The translations under genes and the position numbers were made by a program. Positions 24,666 through 32,979 of a stretch of DNA of 64,000 nucleotides are shown here, one piece after another; positions within the stretch are counted from its first letter, which is position 1; the number at the start of each line of letters is the position of its first letter. The stretch lies in the NCBI RefSeq assembly GCF_003148775.1, contig NZ_QGGW01000001.1:682001-746000 (forward strand), read 5' to 3'. The notes under the pieces were generated by a model. The model had not been told where the DNA came from. It saw only the letters and a program-made list of their open reading frames with translations, and searched no databases. Source of the stretch: Roseicyclus mahoneyensis. GTDB taxonomy: Bacteria; Pseudomonadota; Alphaproteobacteria; Rhodobacterales; Rhodobacteraceae.

Positions 24666-26131
24666 AGCCCGTAAAGCGCCCCGAATTTCGCCTCGAGATA
24701 GTCGAGAAGCGGCGCTTCGCTGACCGGGCCGCCCGTGGCATGCTCGATCGTCTCGCGCGGCAGGCGCAGGCCCCCATGGGTCTGCACCCGGGTCTTGAGC
24801 CAGCAAAGCGCGCCCGACACATCGCCCCGCGCCAGATCATCGTCCAGCGACGGAAGATCGGCCCGCAGCGCAGCGTGCAGGCAACCGGCATAGACATTGC
24901 CCAAGGTGTAGGTCGGGAAATACCCGAACAGCCCCACGGGCCAATGCACATCTTGCAACATGCCATGCGACGGCCTGTCGACCGTCACCCCGAAATCGGA
25001 CAGGAACCGGTCGTTCCATGCCGCTTCAAGATCGTCCAGAACAAGATCGCCCCGCATCAAGTCGCGTTCGAGATCGAAGCGCAGCATGATGTGGAGGTTG
25101 TAATGCACCTCGTCGGCTTCCGTCCGGATGAAGCCGCTCGCCACACGGTTGACCGCGCGGGCGAAGGCCTCCGGGCCATCGACCGACAGCGGCCCGAACC
25201 GGTCCACCATGCGCGCGTAAAGCCATTGGCAAAAGGCCGGCGAGCGGCCCAGCTGGTTCTCGTAGATCCGGCTCTGGCTTTCGTGTACGCCCATCGACAC
25301 ACCCTGCCCCAGTGCGGTCAGGCCATAGCTCTGGTCGATGTTTTGCTCATAGCCCGCGTGGCCCACCTCATGCACGGTGGAGTAAAGACAGCCCAGCGGG
25401 TCGCCCTCGTCGACCCGCGTCGTGATCCGCACATCGTTGAAAGACCCTGACGAAAATGGATGCACCGCTTCGTCGATGCGCCCACGCGTCAGGTCATAGC
25501 CGAAGGCGCGCGCGATCTCCTCGGTCAGCGCAAGTTGCGTTATCTTGGGAAAATGGCCCGTCAGTTCGGGCGCCGGGTCCGCCGCCATGACAGCTGCGCG
25601 CAACGCGACAAGGCGCGGGCGCATCCGGTCGAACAGCGCCCCGATCTCAGCCCCCGTAATCCCCGGCTCGTAGCCATCGAGCAGAGCGTCGTAAGCGTCG
25701 CCTCCTTCCGCCAGCGCCGCACCTTCCTCGCGCCTCAGCGCCACGACCTGCCCCAGCACCGGCAGGAAACCCGTCAGATCCTCAGCCCGCCGCGCCTGCG
25801 CCCATTGGCCTTGCGCGACCGAGGTCACGCGCGCGATCTCGGCGGCCAACCGCGCGGGAATCTTGCGGGCCCGCTCAAAGCTGCGCGCGATCAGCCGCAG
25901 CTGTGCTGCCTCGGCCTGGGTCGTCGCCTGTGCGCCCGCCAACCAATCACCGATCCGTGGATCGGTGCGGCGCGCGTGCAGCACGCCCTCCAGCGCCGCC
26001 ATCTCGTCACCGCGTTGCACGGCCGCGCCACGCGGCATCACCGTTTCCTGATCCCAGCCCAAGCGCCCCATGACCTGCGCCAGCGCCTCCGTCTCGCGCT
26101 GGAACGCCAGCAGATCGTCCAGCGCCCTCAT
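24662..26131 (-). CDS. M32 carboxypeptidase (carboxypeptidase Taq family)
   Basis: The 489-aa metallocarboxypeptidase is almost wholly helical. The zinc motif is HEVGH in VHEVGHAGYEQN, with the glutamate in HESQSRIYENQLGRS. The C-terminal TYTLGNVYAGCL and a final LEAKFGALYGL are typical of M32 enzymes. ATG 26131 overlaps the ctaA stop by 4 bp (ATGA); the frame upstream of it is antisense noise from ctaA. It may be translated with ctaA although the functions are unrelated. Confidence 0.92.
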   Translation of the reverse strand: MRALDDLLAFQRETEALAQVMGRLGWDQETVMPRGAAVQRGDEMAALEGVLHARRTDPRIGDWLAGAQATTQAEAAQLRLIARSFERARKIPARLAAEIARVTSVAQGQWAQARRAEDLTGFLPVLGQVVALRREEGAALAEGGDAYDALLDGYEPGITGAEIGALFDRMRPRLVALRAAVMAADPAPELTGHFPKITQLALTEEIARAFGYDLTRGRIDEAVHPFSSGSFNDVRITTRVDEGDPLGCLYSTVHEVGHAGYEQNIDQSYGLTALGQGVSMGVHESQSRIYENQLGRSPAFCQWLYARMVDRFGPLSVDGPEAFARAVNRVASGFIRTEADEVHYNLHIMLRFDLERDLMRGDLVLDDLEAAWNDRFLSDFGVTVDRPSHGMLQDVHWPVGLFGYFPTYTLGNVYAGCLHAALRADLPSLDDDLARGDVSGALCWLKTRVQTHGGLRLPRETIEHATGGPVSEAPLLDYLEAKFGALYGL

Positions 26132-27270
26132 GCCCGGGCTCCCTTCACGCTCTGCACCAGCGGATACATCGACAAGAAGCGTGCCCGAAGGATCAGCACC
26201 AGCACCGCGACCGCCCCCAGCTGGTGCCAGATCGCGATATACCAAGGCGAGGAATGCATCACTGTCACGATCCCCAACACGACCTGCGCAAAGATGCCGA
26301 CCAGCACCCAGTCGAAGGCGCGCTTTGTGGCCACGCGCGCCGTGCGCCGCGCGGCGATCCATGCGCCCACCGCCACCAGCACGATCAGATACCCCCACAT
26401 CCGGTGGATGAACTGAACAGTCCCGTCATTCTCGAACAGGTTGCGCCAAGCAGGCTCCAGAACCCAGAAGTTGGGCGGCAAAAAGCCCCCTGCCATCAGC
26501 GGCCAGTCGATGTAATTGCGGCCTGCGTCGATCCCCGCGACCAGCGCGCCAATAAGGATCTGGACGAAGCTCAGATGCAAAAGACCCGTCGCCATCCCCT
26601 TGAGCCGCCGGTCACCCTCGCGCCGCGCCTGCATCAAGAGCGCCTCCTCCCGGCCCAGCTTGAACACGAACCACGCGATCAGCCCGAGGATCAGGAAGGC
26701 CAGCCCCAGATGCGTCGCCAGCCGATAGGAGGCGACCGAGATCATCCCGTCCTGCAGCCCCGAATGGACCATCCACCAACCGATGGCGCCCTGCAGACCA
26801 CCCAAGCCCCCCAGAAGCAGCAAGCGCCCCGCCCAACCGGGCGGGATGTTGCGCGTCACCAGGAGGCCGAAGAACCCGACGGCCCAGACCAGCCCGATCA
26901 CGCGCCCCAATTGCCGGTGGCCCCATTCCCACCAGTATATCACCTTGAACTCCTCAAGGCTCATGCCCCGGTTCATCAGCGCGTATTGCGGGATCTGGCG
27001 GTAGGCGTCGAACTCGGCTTGCCAATCCCCGGCCGACAAGGGCGGGATGGCCCCCGACAAGGGCGCCCATTCCGTGATCGACAACCCGCTGTCGGTCAGC
27101 CGCGTCATGCCGCCCACCGCGATCATCAAGACGACCAGCGCAAACAGCACCATCAGCCAGACCCGCGCGAGACCCCGCGCTCGCCCCCGGTCGCGTGACA
27201 CGCCACCCGGCACCGCGGCGGGCTTGGTGGTCTCGGTCACATCCTCGAAGATGCTGCGCGGTTTGGCCAT
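26128..27270 (-). CDS. ctaA: Haem A synthase
   Basis: The 380-aa product has eight hydrophobic spans and is the CtaA type-2 form of alphaproteobacteria. It oxidises haem O to haem A for aa3-type cytochrome oxidase. Conserved segments include GGMTRLTDSGLSITEW near the first span, YWWEWGHRQLGR and VQFIHRMWGYLI, whose His residues coordinate haem. ATG 27270 follows GAGGGAC; the N-terminal 35 residues are soluble. It lies directly upstream of the M32 gene and 148 bp downstream of the TrmJ-like gene. Confidence 0.94.
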   Translation of the reverse strand: MAKPRSIFEDVTETTKPAAVPGGVSRDRGRARGLARVWLMVLFALVVLMIAVGGMTRLTDSGLSITEWAPLSGAIPPLSAGDWQAEFDAYRQIPQYALMNRGMSLEEFKVIYWWEWGHRQLGRVIGLVWAVGFFGLLVTRNIPPGWAGRLLLLGGLGGLQGAIGWWMVHSGLQDGMISVASYRLATHLGLAFLILGLIAWFVFKLGREEALLMQARREGDRRLKGMATGLLHLSFVQILIGALVAGIDAGRNYIDWPLMAGGFLPPNFWVLEPAWRNLFENDGTVQFIHRMWGYLIVLVAVGAWIAARRTARVATKRAFDWVLVGIFAQVVLGIVTVMHSSPWYIAIWHQLGAVAVLVLILRARFLSMYPLVQSVKGARA

Positions 27271-27352
27271 GTCTTGTCCCTCGTGCTCTGGAGCCAAGAC
27301 CTATCGCGCAGCGCCCCCCCCTTCAAGCGACCGCGTCATGCTGTCCATCTGC

Positions 27353-27410
27353 TTCTATGTTTCAAAAATATCCCGGGGAAGGCGCGGCACGCGCCGGGGG
27401 CAGAGCCCCC
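27353..27410 (-). repeat. 3' intergenic element, copy B
   Basis: On the minus strand, after the TrmJ-like stop, GGGGGCTCTGCCCCC (27396-27410) forms a 6-bp GC hairpin. About 24 nt later comes GGGATATTTTTGAAACATAG. The order and tail match copy A at 28999-29054 nearly base for base. Confidence 0.65.
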
Positions 27411-27418
27411 GAACCGCG

Positions 27419-28180
27419 TCAACCGTCCCGCCGCTTGCCCTCGGCCCAGCGCACCATCTGCCGGAACATCCCGTGCAACGTCTGCACATCGGCGCGGGTC
27501 AGCGGCAGGCGGCCCCAGATCTGGCGCAGGCTGCGGCGCATGCCTTCGGCCTTCAGCGGGGGAAAAAAGAACCCCGCCTCCTCCAGCCGCGCCTCGATAT
27601 GGTCGCCCAAGGCCGCGATCTCGGCGCCGGTGGCGAAATCGGTGCCGGCCAGTTCCATCACCTCGGGTGGCGTGGTGTCGCCCGCGCGCCGGAATTCATA
27701 GGCGCACAAGAGCACGCATTGCGCGAGGTTCAGCGAGGGGAAATCGGGGTTCACCGGCACGGAAATGATGGCATTGGCCCGCGCGATATCCGCGTTTTCC
27801 AGCCCCGCCCGCTCGGGCCCGAACAAGACCGCGACCTTGCCGCCAGCCGCCAGCATGGCGCGCGCCTGCACCATCGCGTGTTCGGGCGTGACGACCGGCA
27901 TGGTCATGCCGCGCGGTCGCGCCGTGGTGGCGAACACATAAGTGGTGTCGGCGATGGCGGCGGGTACATCGTCAAACAACCCCGCGTGATCCAAGAGCCG
28001 CCCCGCACCCGAGGCCAGCGCCACCGCGCGTTCGTTCGGCCAGCCATCGCGCGGCGCGACCACGCGCATGCGGTCAAGGCCGAAATTCCACATCGCGCGC
28101 GCCGCCGCGCCGATGTTCTCGCCCATCTGCGGGCGCACGAGGATGAAGGTCGGCTGTCTGGCATCGGTCAAATCTGTCAT
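27419..28180 (-). CDS. trmJ: SPOUT RNA methyltransferase, TrmJ-like
   Basis: The 253-aa SpoU/TrmH-class methyltransferase starts with RPQMGENIGAAARAMWNFG (motif 1). It ends its catalytic domain with ALFGPERAG-type LFGPERAGLENADI (motif 2) and VNPDFPSLNLAQCVLLCAYE (motif 3, trefoil knot). The C-terminal helical extension (about 160-253) supports TrmJ, which 2'-O-methylates tRNA position 32. ATG 28180 is chosen at the start of the conserved domain. It is divergent from the ThiE-like gene across a repeat tract. Confidence 0.85.
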   Translation of the reverse strand: MTDLTDARQPTFILVRPQMGENIGAAARAMWNFGLDRMRVVAPRDGWPNERAVALASGAGRLLDHAGLFDDVPAAIADTTYVFATTARPRGMTMPVVTPEHAMVQARAMLAAGGKVAVLFGPERAGLENADIARANAIISVPVNPDFPSLNLAQCVLLCAYEFRRAGDTTPPEVMELAGTDFATGAEIAALGDHIEARLEEAGFFFPPLKAEGMRRSLRQIWGRLPLTRADVQTLHGMFRQMVRWAEGKRRDG

Positions 28181-28222
28181 GGCGCAGCCGTTAGCGCGGG
28201 CGGCCCTGCCCGGCAAGCGCCC

Positions 28223-28294
28223 CTTCACCCAAAGGGCGAACCAGGGCTTCACCCAAAGGGCGGGCTACCCCTTCGCCCAAAGGGCGAGCCACCC
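28223..28294. repeat. Tandem repeat: three copies, 24-bp period
   Basis: CTTCRCCCAAAGGGCG begins at 28223, 28247 and 28271, exactly 24 bp apart. Each contains a CCC-AAA-GGG hairpin core. The remaining 8 bases of each unit vary. It sits between the divergent trmJ-like and thiE-like starts. Confidence 0.8.
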
Positions 28295-28353
28295 ATTGCC
28301 GCCCGGCCCCGGCCCCGCTATCACCCGCCAGACCACCACAAGGGGCGAAAGCC

Positions 28354-28983
28354 ATGTCCGAGCGCGACCAGACCGACCAGCCGAACCTCTATCTCGTGAC
28401 CCCCACCCGCTTCGAGATCGAGGCTTTCGCACCGCGCCTGTCGGCGATCCTCGACGCCGAGCCGATCGCCTGCCTGCGCCTTGCGCTGGCAACCGAGGAC
28501 GAGGACGATCTGGCGCGCGCCGCCGACAGCCTGCGCGAGATCGCCCATGCCCGCGACGTGCCGCTGGTCCTGTCGGGTCACGCGGGCATGGTCGAGCGGC
28601 TGGGTCTGGACGGGGTCCACCTGACGGACGGGCCGCGCAATGTGCGCGCGACGCGCAAGGCATTGGGGGCCGATGCCATCGTCGGCGCCTTTTGCGGGAG
28701 CTTGCGCCATGACGGCATGAGCGCCGGCGAGGCAGGCGCGGATTACATCGCCTTCGGTCCCATGGGCGAGAGCGCGCTGATGGAGGGACCGCGGGCCGAT
28801 CACGAACTGTTCGCCTGGTGGTCGGAGATGATCGAATTGCCGGTGGTGGCCGAGGGCGCACTGGATGTCGGGCTGATCGAGGCTTTCGCGCCGATCACCG
28901 ATTTCTTCGCCATCGGCGCCGAGATCTGGCGCGAAGAGGATGCTGTGGCGGCGCTCCGCGCGCTGATCGCACCGATCCGATAG
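28354..28983 (+). CDS. ThiE-like (thiamine phosphate synthase family) protein, divergent
   Basis: The 209-aa TIM-barrel protein resembles thiamine phosphate synthase/TenI. It has a YLVTP start, GLDGVHLTDGPRNVRATRKA, and GADYIAFGPMGES in place of the usual phosphate-binding segment. The N-terminal residues that bind the pyrimidine pyrophosphate (Q-x-R-x-K) read ACLRLAL here, and the IINDR segment reads LVLSGH. It may therefore be a paralogue with another activity rather than true ThiE. It stands alone, with no thi genes beside it. Confidence 0.7.
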   Translation: MSERDQTDQPNLYLVTPTRFEIEAFAPRLSAILDAEPIACLRLALATEDEDDLARAADSLREIAHARDVPLVLSGHAGMVERLGLDGVHLTDGPRNVRATRKALGADAIVGAFCGSLRHDGMSAGEAGADYIAFGPMGESALMEGPRADHELFAWWSEMIELPVVAEGALDVGLIEAFAPITDFFAIGAEIWREEDAVAALRALIAPIR

Positions 28984-28998
28984 GGGTTGGCGTCGCCT

Positions 28999-29054
28999 GG
29001 GGGCTCTGCCCCCGGCCTTCGGCCTCCCCCGGGATATTTTCGAAACAGAGAAGA
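28999..29054 (+). repeat. 3' intergenic element, copy A
   Basis: It lies between the ThiE-like stop and the convergent acyltransferase stop. GGGGGCTCTGCCCCC (28999-29013) is followed by GGCCTTCGGCC (a second small hairpin) and CCCCCGGGATATTTTCGAAA then CAGAGAAGAT. It pairs in layout and sequence with copy B. Confidence 0.65.
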
Positions 29055-29885
29055 TCAAGACGCCAGCGCCGCGACGAACCCCTTGCGCACCGCAGCCTCT
29101 GACGCCGCGGCAAGAGCCTTGCGGTCGTGGAAGTCGGAGACCTTCAGGGGCAGGTGGTAGACCACCTCGACCTGTCCCTGTCGGCGCGCCGCCAGAACCG
29201 ACAGGATCGCAGGCCCCAGCGCCATGTCGCCCCACCAGCCGTAGAAGCGCGCATCCTCGCCCGCGGGGGCATGGTAGATCATTGTCACCGGCTGAATATG
29301 CAGCACATCGCGCAGGCGGTCCGAGAGAAAGGCCTGAAACAGCGTCGGTTTGAACGGCAACACGCGCCGCCCGTCGGTGGAGGTGCCTTCGGGGAAGAAC
29401 AGGAGCCTATGGCCTGCCCGAAGCCGGTCCTCGAAAACGCGGGTCTGCGCCTGTGCCTGCTTTGGGTCGCGGGCGATGAAGACAGTGCCGGTCCCGCGCG
29501 CCAGCCAGCCGATGCCGGGCCAGCCCGCGACCTCCGATTTGGCGACGAAATAGAGCCGTTTGCACGCATTGAGCACGAAGATGTCGAGCCAGCCGACGTG
29601 ATTGGCCACATAGGCCCCCGGCCCCCTCATCGGCGCGCCCCGTATCTTGACGCGCAGGCCGAGGACGCGGCAGGCCGCGCGGCAGACCATTTGGGTGACA
29701 TGCGGCGTCACCGGGCGGTCGAGGCCGAAGATCAGCCGCTCGGGCAGGCGCAAGATCACAAGAAGCGGGAAACCGATGGCCAATAGCGCAAGGATCGCCC
29801 CACCCCGCCCCGCGACCCGCAGCAACCCTGCCCGCGTCACGGCGCGCGGCGCGGGTGGCTCGGCCCCTCGCCACGTTTGGCTCAT
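29055..29885 (-). CDS. olsA: Lyso-ornithine lipid / 1-acylglycerol-3-phosphate acyltransferase
   Basis: The 276-aa PlsC-type membrane acyltransferase has an N-terminal hydrophobic segment (about 28-55), the catalytic H-x4-D motif in ANHVGWLD and the substrate motif LFFPEGTSTDG. Its ATG overlaps the stop of olsB by 4 bp (ATGA), and in alphaproteobacteria this pairing makes ornithine lipid: OlsB acylates ornithine and OlsA adds the second acyl chain. By sequence alone it could also be a PlsC; the operon context favours OlsA. Confidence 0.85.
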   Translation of the reverse strand: MSQTWRGAEPPAPRAVTRAGLLRVAGRGGAILALLAIGFPLLVILRLPERLIFGLDRPVTPHVTQMVCRAACRVLGLRVKIRGAPMRGPGAYVANHVGWLDIFVLNACKRLYFVAKSEVAGWPGIGWLARGTGTVFIARDPKQAQAQTRVFEDRLRAGHRLLFFPEGTSTDGRRVLPFKPTLFQAFLSDRLRDVLHIQPVTMIYHAPAGEDARFYGWWGDMALGPAILSVLAARRQGQVEVVYHLPLKVSDFHDRKALAAASEAAVRKGFVAALAS

Positions 29886-30655
29886 GCGCTGCCGCTCCGG
29901 CAATAAATCGCCCTGTGCTTGTCGGGGATCAGGGCCACATCCATGACGAGGCAGACATCGATGCAGTTGAAGGCCCGGTCGACATAGGCCCCCTCGCCCA
30001 CGAACCCGCCAAGCCGCAGATAGGCCTTGATGAGCGCCGGGATCGCCCGGATCGCGGCCGGACGGTCGAGATCTTGCTCAGGGATCAGGTCCATCGGCTG
30101 GTGGCCGCGCGCGCGTGCCCGGGGGCGGATCGCGGGCGGCGCGAGGTGGCGGTGGTGCAGCAGCGACAGCGGCCCCTCAAGCGGCGCGGGGTCGAGGCCG
30201 TGAAAGCTGGCCACGCCGAACATCACCTCGATCTCATGGGCGGCGATATAGTCGGCGAGCCCCGCCCAGAGATGCATCATCGCGGTGCCGCCGCGATAGT
30301 CGCGGTGCACGCAAGACCGCCCCAGTTCCAGCAGGCGCCGCCCCGAGGCGCGCAGGGGCGACAGATCATATTCATCCTCGGAGTAGAATTGCCCCGCCGC
30401 CTGCGCGCCCGCCGCGCGCATCACACGGTAGACCCCGATCACCTGATCGCCCTCGTCCCGCCGCCGGTCGCGCAGAAGGAGGTGGTCGAAATGCGGGTCG
30501 AAGCGATCGGCCTCCAGCCGGGCGTCGTGATCGACCAGCGCCCCGTCCCCGCCCAGCTCCTCGACGAAGACGGCATAGCGCAGGCGCTGGGCCGCGCGCA
30601 GATCGGCCTCGGTCGCAGCGAGGCTGAGGTCGAAATGGCTGTCGTCGATCTGCAT
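29882..30655 (-). CDS. olsB: Ornithine-acyl carrier protein N-acyltransferase
   Basis: The 257-aa GNAT-fold protein of the OlsB/haemolysin family transfers a 3-hydroxyacyl chain from ACP to ornithine. Typical segments are RLRYAVFVEELGGDG, FDHLLLRD, LELGRSCVHRDYRGG and MFGVASFHGLDP. The C-terminal third contains FNCIDVCLVMDVALIP. The start at ATG 30655 is uncertain because the ribosome site is weak; the longer frame adds a Pro-rich leader of about 46 aa. First gene of the olsB-olsA operon; a CtrA-type box lies about 100 bp upstream. Confidence 0.88.
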   Translation of the reverse strand: MQIDDSHFDLSLAATEADLRAAQRLRYAVFVEELGGDGALVDHDARLEADRFDPHFDHLLLRDRRRDEGDQVIGVYRVMRAAGAQAAGQFYSEDEYDLSPLRASGRRLLELGRSCVHRDYRGGTAMMHLWAGLADYIAAHEIEVMFGVASFHGLDPAPLEGPLSLLHHRHLAPPAIRPRARARGHQPMDLIPEQDLDRPAAIRAIPALIKAYLRLGGFVGEGAYVDRAFNCIDVCLVMDVALIPDKHRAIYCRSGSA

Positions 30656-30753
30656 GCGAGGGGTGCAAGGTCCAACTGGGCGGCAGATCCCCTTAGCAGG
30701 CGCGGGCGGCCTTGCAAACCGGGGCGGGTGCTCGGGCGGGGTGCACGGCGGCG

Positions 30754-30768
30754 TTAAACTCGTGTTAA
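30754..30768. promoter_or_regulatory. CtrA-type box upstream of olsB
   Basis: TTAAACTCGTGTTAA is an exact TTAA-N7-TTAA match, flanked on the right by CC. It lies 98 bp upstream of the olsB ATG, just beyond the DUF3553 stop, and about 250 bp from chpT, whose product feeds phosphate to CtrA. Confidence 0.5.
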
Positions 30769-30817
30769 CCTGGCGCGGCCTAGGCTGCGGCAAGCGGAGG
30801 GGCGAGGACGCGATGGA

Positions 30818-31003
30818 TCAGTCGAGAAACACGATCTCAAGGGGCACGCGCGCCGCGTCCAGCACCAGCTTGCCCGCATCCTCGAAATTGATCGTGACGC
30901 GCCCGCCGATGTTGGATTGCACCTGCCCCATGCCCCAGTCAGGCTGGCCGGGACAGCGCACGAGCATCCCCGGCTCTAGGATCGCGCTCAGATCGTTGTG
31001 CAT
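30818..31003 (-). CDS. Small DUF3553-type protein
   Basis: The 61-aa protein (MHNDLSAILEPGMLVRCPGQ start) has PDWGMGQVQSNIGGRVTINFEDAGK, the compact beta-barrel of DUF3553, which resembles the UvrD/CarD-type Tudor module. Two starts are possible: ATG 31003 leaves a 15-bp divergent gap to chpT, while ATG 31030 would overlap the chpT start by 12 bp. Neither has a strong ribosome site. Function unknown; nucleic-acid or protein binding is a family-level guess. Confidence 0.75.
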   Translation of the reverse strand: MHNDLSAILEPGMLVRCPGQPDWGMGQVQSNIGGRVTINFEDAGKLVLDAARVPLEIVFLD

Positions 31004-31018
31004 GACAGGAGGCGCTCC

Positions 31019-31642
31019 ATGAATGACCAATCACCGCTCGGGCCGCAGACCCTGTCGGACCTGATCGGGTCGCGGCTCTGCCATGACCTCGTAAACCCGC
31101 TGGGCGCGATCGGCAACGGGGTGGAACTGATCGAGATGACGGGATCGGTGCGCGGCCCCGAAATGGACCTGATCCGCGACGCCGTGCGCGATGCGCAGGC
31201 GCGCGTGCGCTTCCTGCGCGTGGCCTTCGGTGCTGCGGGCGCCCAACAGATGCTGAGCGCGCGCGAAGCGCGGGCGACGGCGCAGGCGCCATGGCAAGGC
31301 GGGCGGCTGGCGCTGGATTGGGCGGTCACGACGGATCTGCCCCGGTTGCGGGTCAAGCTGGGCTATCTGATGCTGCTCTGTGCCGAAACCGCCCTGCCGA
31401 TGGGGGGCGAGGTCAGTTTGGCCGTGGATCAGGCCGGCCAGTGGCAGCTCGAGGCTCATGGCCCGCGTGTGACGCTGGACGAGGCGCTGTGGTCGGTGCT
31501 GCGCTTCGGCATGGGGGCGGCGGGCCGGCCGCTGCGCCCCTCCGAGGCGCAATTCGCGGCCCTTCACGCCGCGGCAGAGCCGCTCGACATCACCCTCAAC
31601 TATGTTGCGCGTGACGGACGCCTGTCGATGGCGACGGCCTGA
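31019..31642 (+). CDS. chpT: Histidine phosphotransferase ChpT
   Basis: The 207-aa product is a histidine-kinase-like dimeric phosphotransferase that relays phosphate from CckA to CtrA and CpdR in alphaproteobacterial cell-cycle or motility control. The phospho-accepting His is in GSRLCHDLVNPLGAIGNGVEL, near residue 20-22. The C-terminal domain is a degenerate GHKL fold without intact ATP motifs, as expected. ATG 31019 has AGGAGG 7 nt upstream. It is transcribed alone, divergent from DUF3553. Confidence 0.9.
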   Translation: MNDQSPLGPQTLSDLIGSRLCHDLVNPLGAIGNGVELIEMTGSVRGPEMDLIRDAVRDAQARVRFLRVAFGAAGAQQMLSAREARATAQAPWQGGRLALDWAVTTDLPRLRVKLGYLMLLCAETALPMGGEVSLAVDQAGQWQLEAHGPRVTLDEALWSVLRFGMGAAGRPLRPSEAQFAALHAAAEPLDITLNYVARDGRLSMATA

Positions 31643-31696
31643 GGGTCGGGTCTGCCACGCACCTCGGCCTTGCGGCCTGCGTCAACGGCGGCGGTA

Positions 31697-31787
31697 GCAC
31701 CGCGCAAGGCGCGGTGCGGTCGCACGGCTGACATGAGGCAAGGCGCGGATGGCGCGTGCGGATGCATATTTGGGGAAAGATGAAGCG
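31697..31787. repeat. Hairpin plus 3' intergenic element, copy D (degenerate)
   Basis: GCACCGCGC (31697-31705) pairs perfectly with GCGCGGTGC (31709-31717) across AAG. About 45 bp later GATGCATATTTGGGGAAAGA recalls the TATTT..GAAA tails of the other copies. It lies between convergent chpT and the carbonic anhydrase gene. It may act as a bidirectional terminator. Confidence 0.45.
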
Positions 31788-31795
31788 AGGCAGGC

Positions 31796-32314
31796 TCAGA
31801 GCGGCACGAGCCCGGTGCGGAAGCGGCGCATCCGATCGCGGTAATGGGCCGCGGATTTGAGCAGCTTGGCCTGCGCCGCAGCGTCTAGATCGCGGACGAC
31901 CTTGCCGGGCATGCCCATCACCAGGCTGCCATCGGGGATCACCTTGCCCTCGGGGATCAGCGCACCCGCCCCGATCAGGCAACCTGCACCGATCACGGCA
32001 CCATTCAGGATCGTGGCGCCCATGCCCACCAGCGACCCGTCGCCGATGGTGCAGCCATGCAGCATGGCCTTGTGGCCGATGGTACAGTCGCGCCCGACCG
32101 TGAGCGGATAGCCCAGGTCGGTGTGAAAGACGCAGTTCTCCTGCACGTTCGAGCCCGCACCGATGCGGATCACCTCGTTGTCGCCACGAAGCGTGACACC
32201 GAACCAGATGCTGGCCCCCTCCTCCAGCGCGACGCGGCCGATCACATGGGCGCCGGGCGCGACCCAAGTGTCGGGGTGGATGTCCGGGGCGGTGCCGTCG
32301 AGTGCGTAGATCAT
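31796..32314 (-). CDS. Gamma-class carbonic anhydrase family protein
   Basis: The 172-aa left-handed beta-helix of hexapeptide repeats (for example [22 protein letters not shown]) is followed by a C-terminal helix. The three zinc-ligand positions of Cam/CaiE-type proteins are present: H64, H81 and H86 (CVFHTD and IGHKAMLHG). It probably forms a trimer; CO2 hydration or a related acyl function is the family expectation. Its start overlaps the gmk stop by 4 bp, so it is the last gene of the yicC-gmk operon. Confidence 0.9.
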   Translation of the reverse strand: MIYALDGTAPDIHPDTWVAPGAHVIGRVALEEGASIWFGVTLRGDNEVIRIGAGSNVQENCVFHTDLGYPLTVGRDCTIGHKAMLHGCTIGDGSLVGMGATILNGAVIGAGCLIGAGALIPEGKVIPDGSLVMGMPGKVVRDLDAAAQAKLLKSAAHYRDRMRRFRTGLVPL

Positions 32315-32979
32315 ACCTGATCCTCCTGAAATTCGTCATGCAGCTTGCGGACATGGGCGGCAAGGCCGGGCTGCTGGGCGCGGCGCAGACGCTCGGCGGC
32401 GATGATGGTGGTCAACTTGCCGAAGGTCGTGTCGAGGTCATCGTTGACCAGCACGTAATCATAGCCGTCCCAATGGCTGATCTCGTCCCAGCTTTTCAAC
32501 ATCCGCTTTGCGATCACCTCGGGCTGATCCTGCCCGCGCGAGATGAGCCTACGTTTCAGTTCGGGGATCGACGGCGGCAAGATGAAGATCGACAGCGTAT
32601 TGCGCCCGAGCGCCGAGTTGCGGATCTGCTGCGCGCCCTGCCAGTCGATGTCGAAGAGCACGTCGCACCCGGCATCGATCGCCTCGGCCACGGGCGCCAT
32701 GGGCGAGCCGTAGAAATGGCCGAAGACATGGGCATGTTCCAGCATCGCGCCATCTGCCACCATGGTCTTGAAGGCGGGCTCGGGCAGGAAATGGTAGTGT
32801 TCGCCATCCAACTCGCCCGGACGGGGCTGGCGCGTGGTGGCCGAGACCGAGAAGCGCAGCGACGGATCCCACGCCATCAAGCGACGCGCCAACGTCGACT
32901 TTCCCGCACCCGAGGGCGAGGAGAGGATGATCAAAAGGCCCCGTCGGGGCACGGGCAGGCGCGCATCGGCCATGGTCAT
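32311..32979 (-). CDS. gmk: Guanylate kinase
   Basis: The 222-aa product phosphorylates GMP to GDP. It has the P-loop [13 protein letters not shown]-binding [19 protein letters not shown] and lid-region [19 protein letters not shown] 32979 overlaps the yicC stop (ATGA), giving coupled translation; a second in-frame ATG at 32973 is possible. The three-gene order yicC-gmk-carbonic anhydrase is compact. Confidence 0.96.
   Translation of the reverse strand: MTMADARLPVPRRGLLIILSSPSGAGKSTLARRLMAWDPSLRFSVSATTRQPRPGELDGEHYHFLPEPAFKTMVADGAMLEHAHVFGHFYGSPMAPVAEAIDAGCDVLFDIDWQGAQQIRNSALGRNTLSIFILPPSIPELKRRLISRGQDQPEVIAKRMLKSWDEISHWDGYDYVLVNDDLDTTFGKLTTIIAAERLRRAQQPGLAAHVRKLHDEFQEDQV

Noticed and set aside
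28223-28294. Possible CRISPR array
   Set aside because: Only three repeats, with 8-bp variable parts too short to be spacers; no cas genes.
31673-31678. Possible FNR half-site after chpT (GCGTCAACGG)
   Set aside because: The left half TTGA is absent; only a GTCAA is present.
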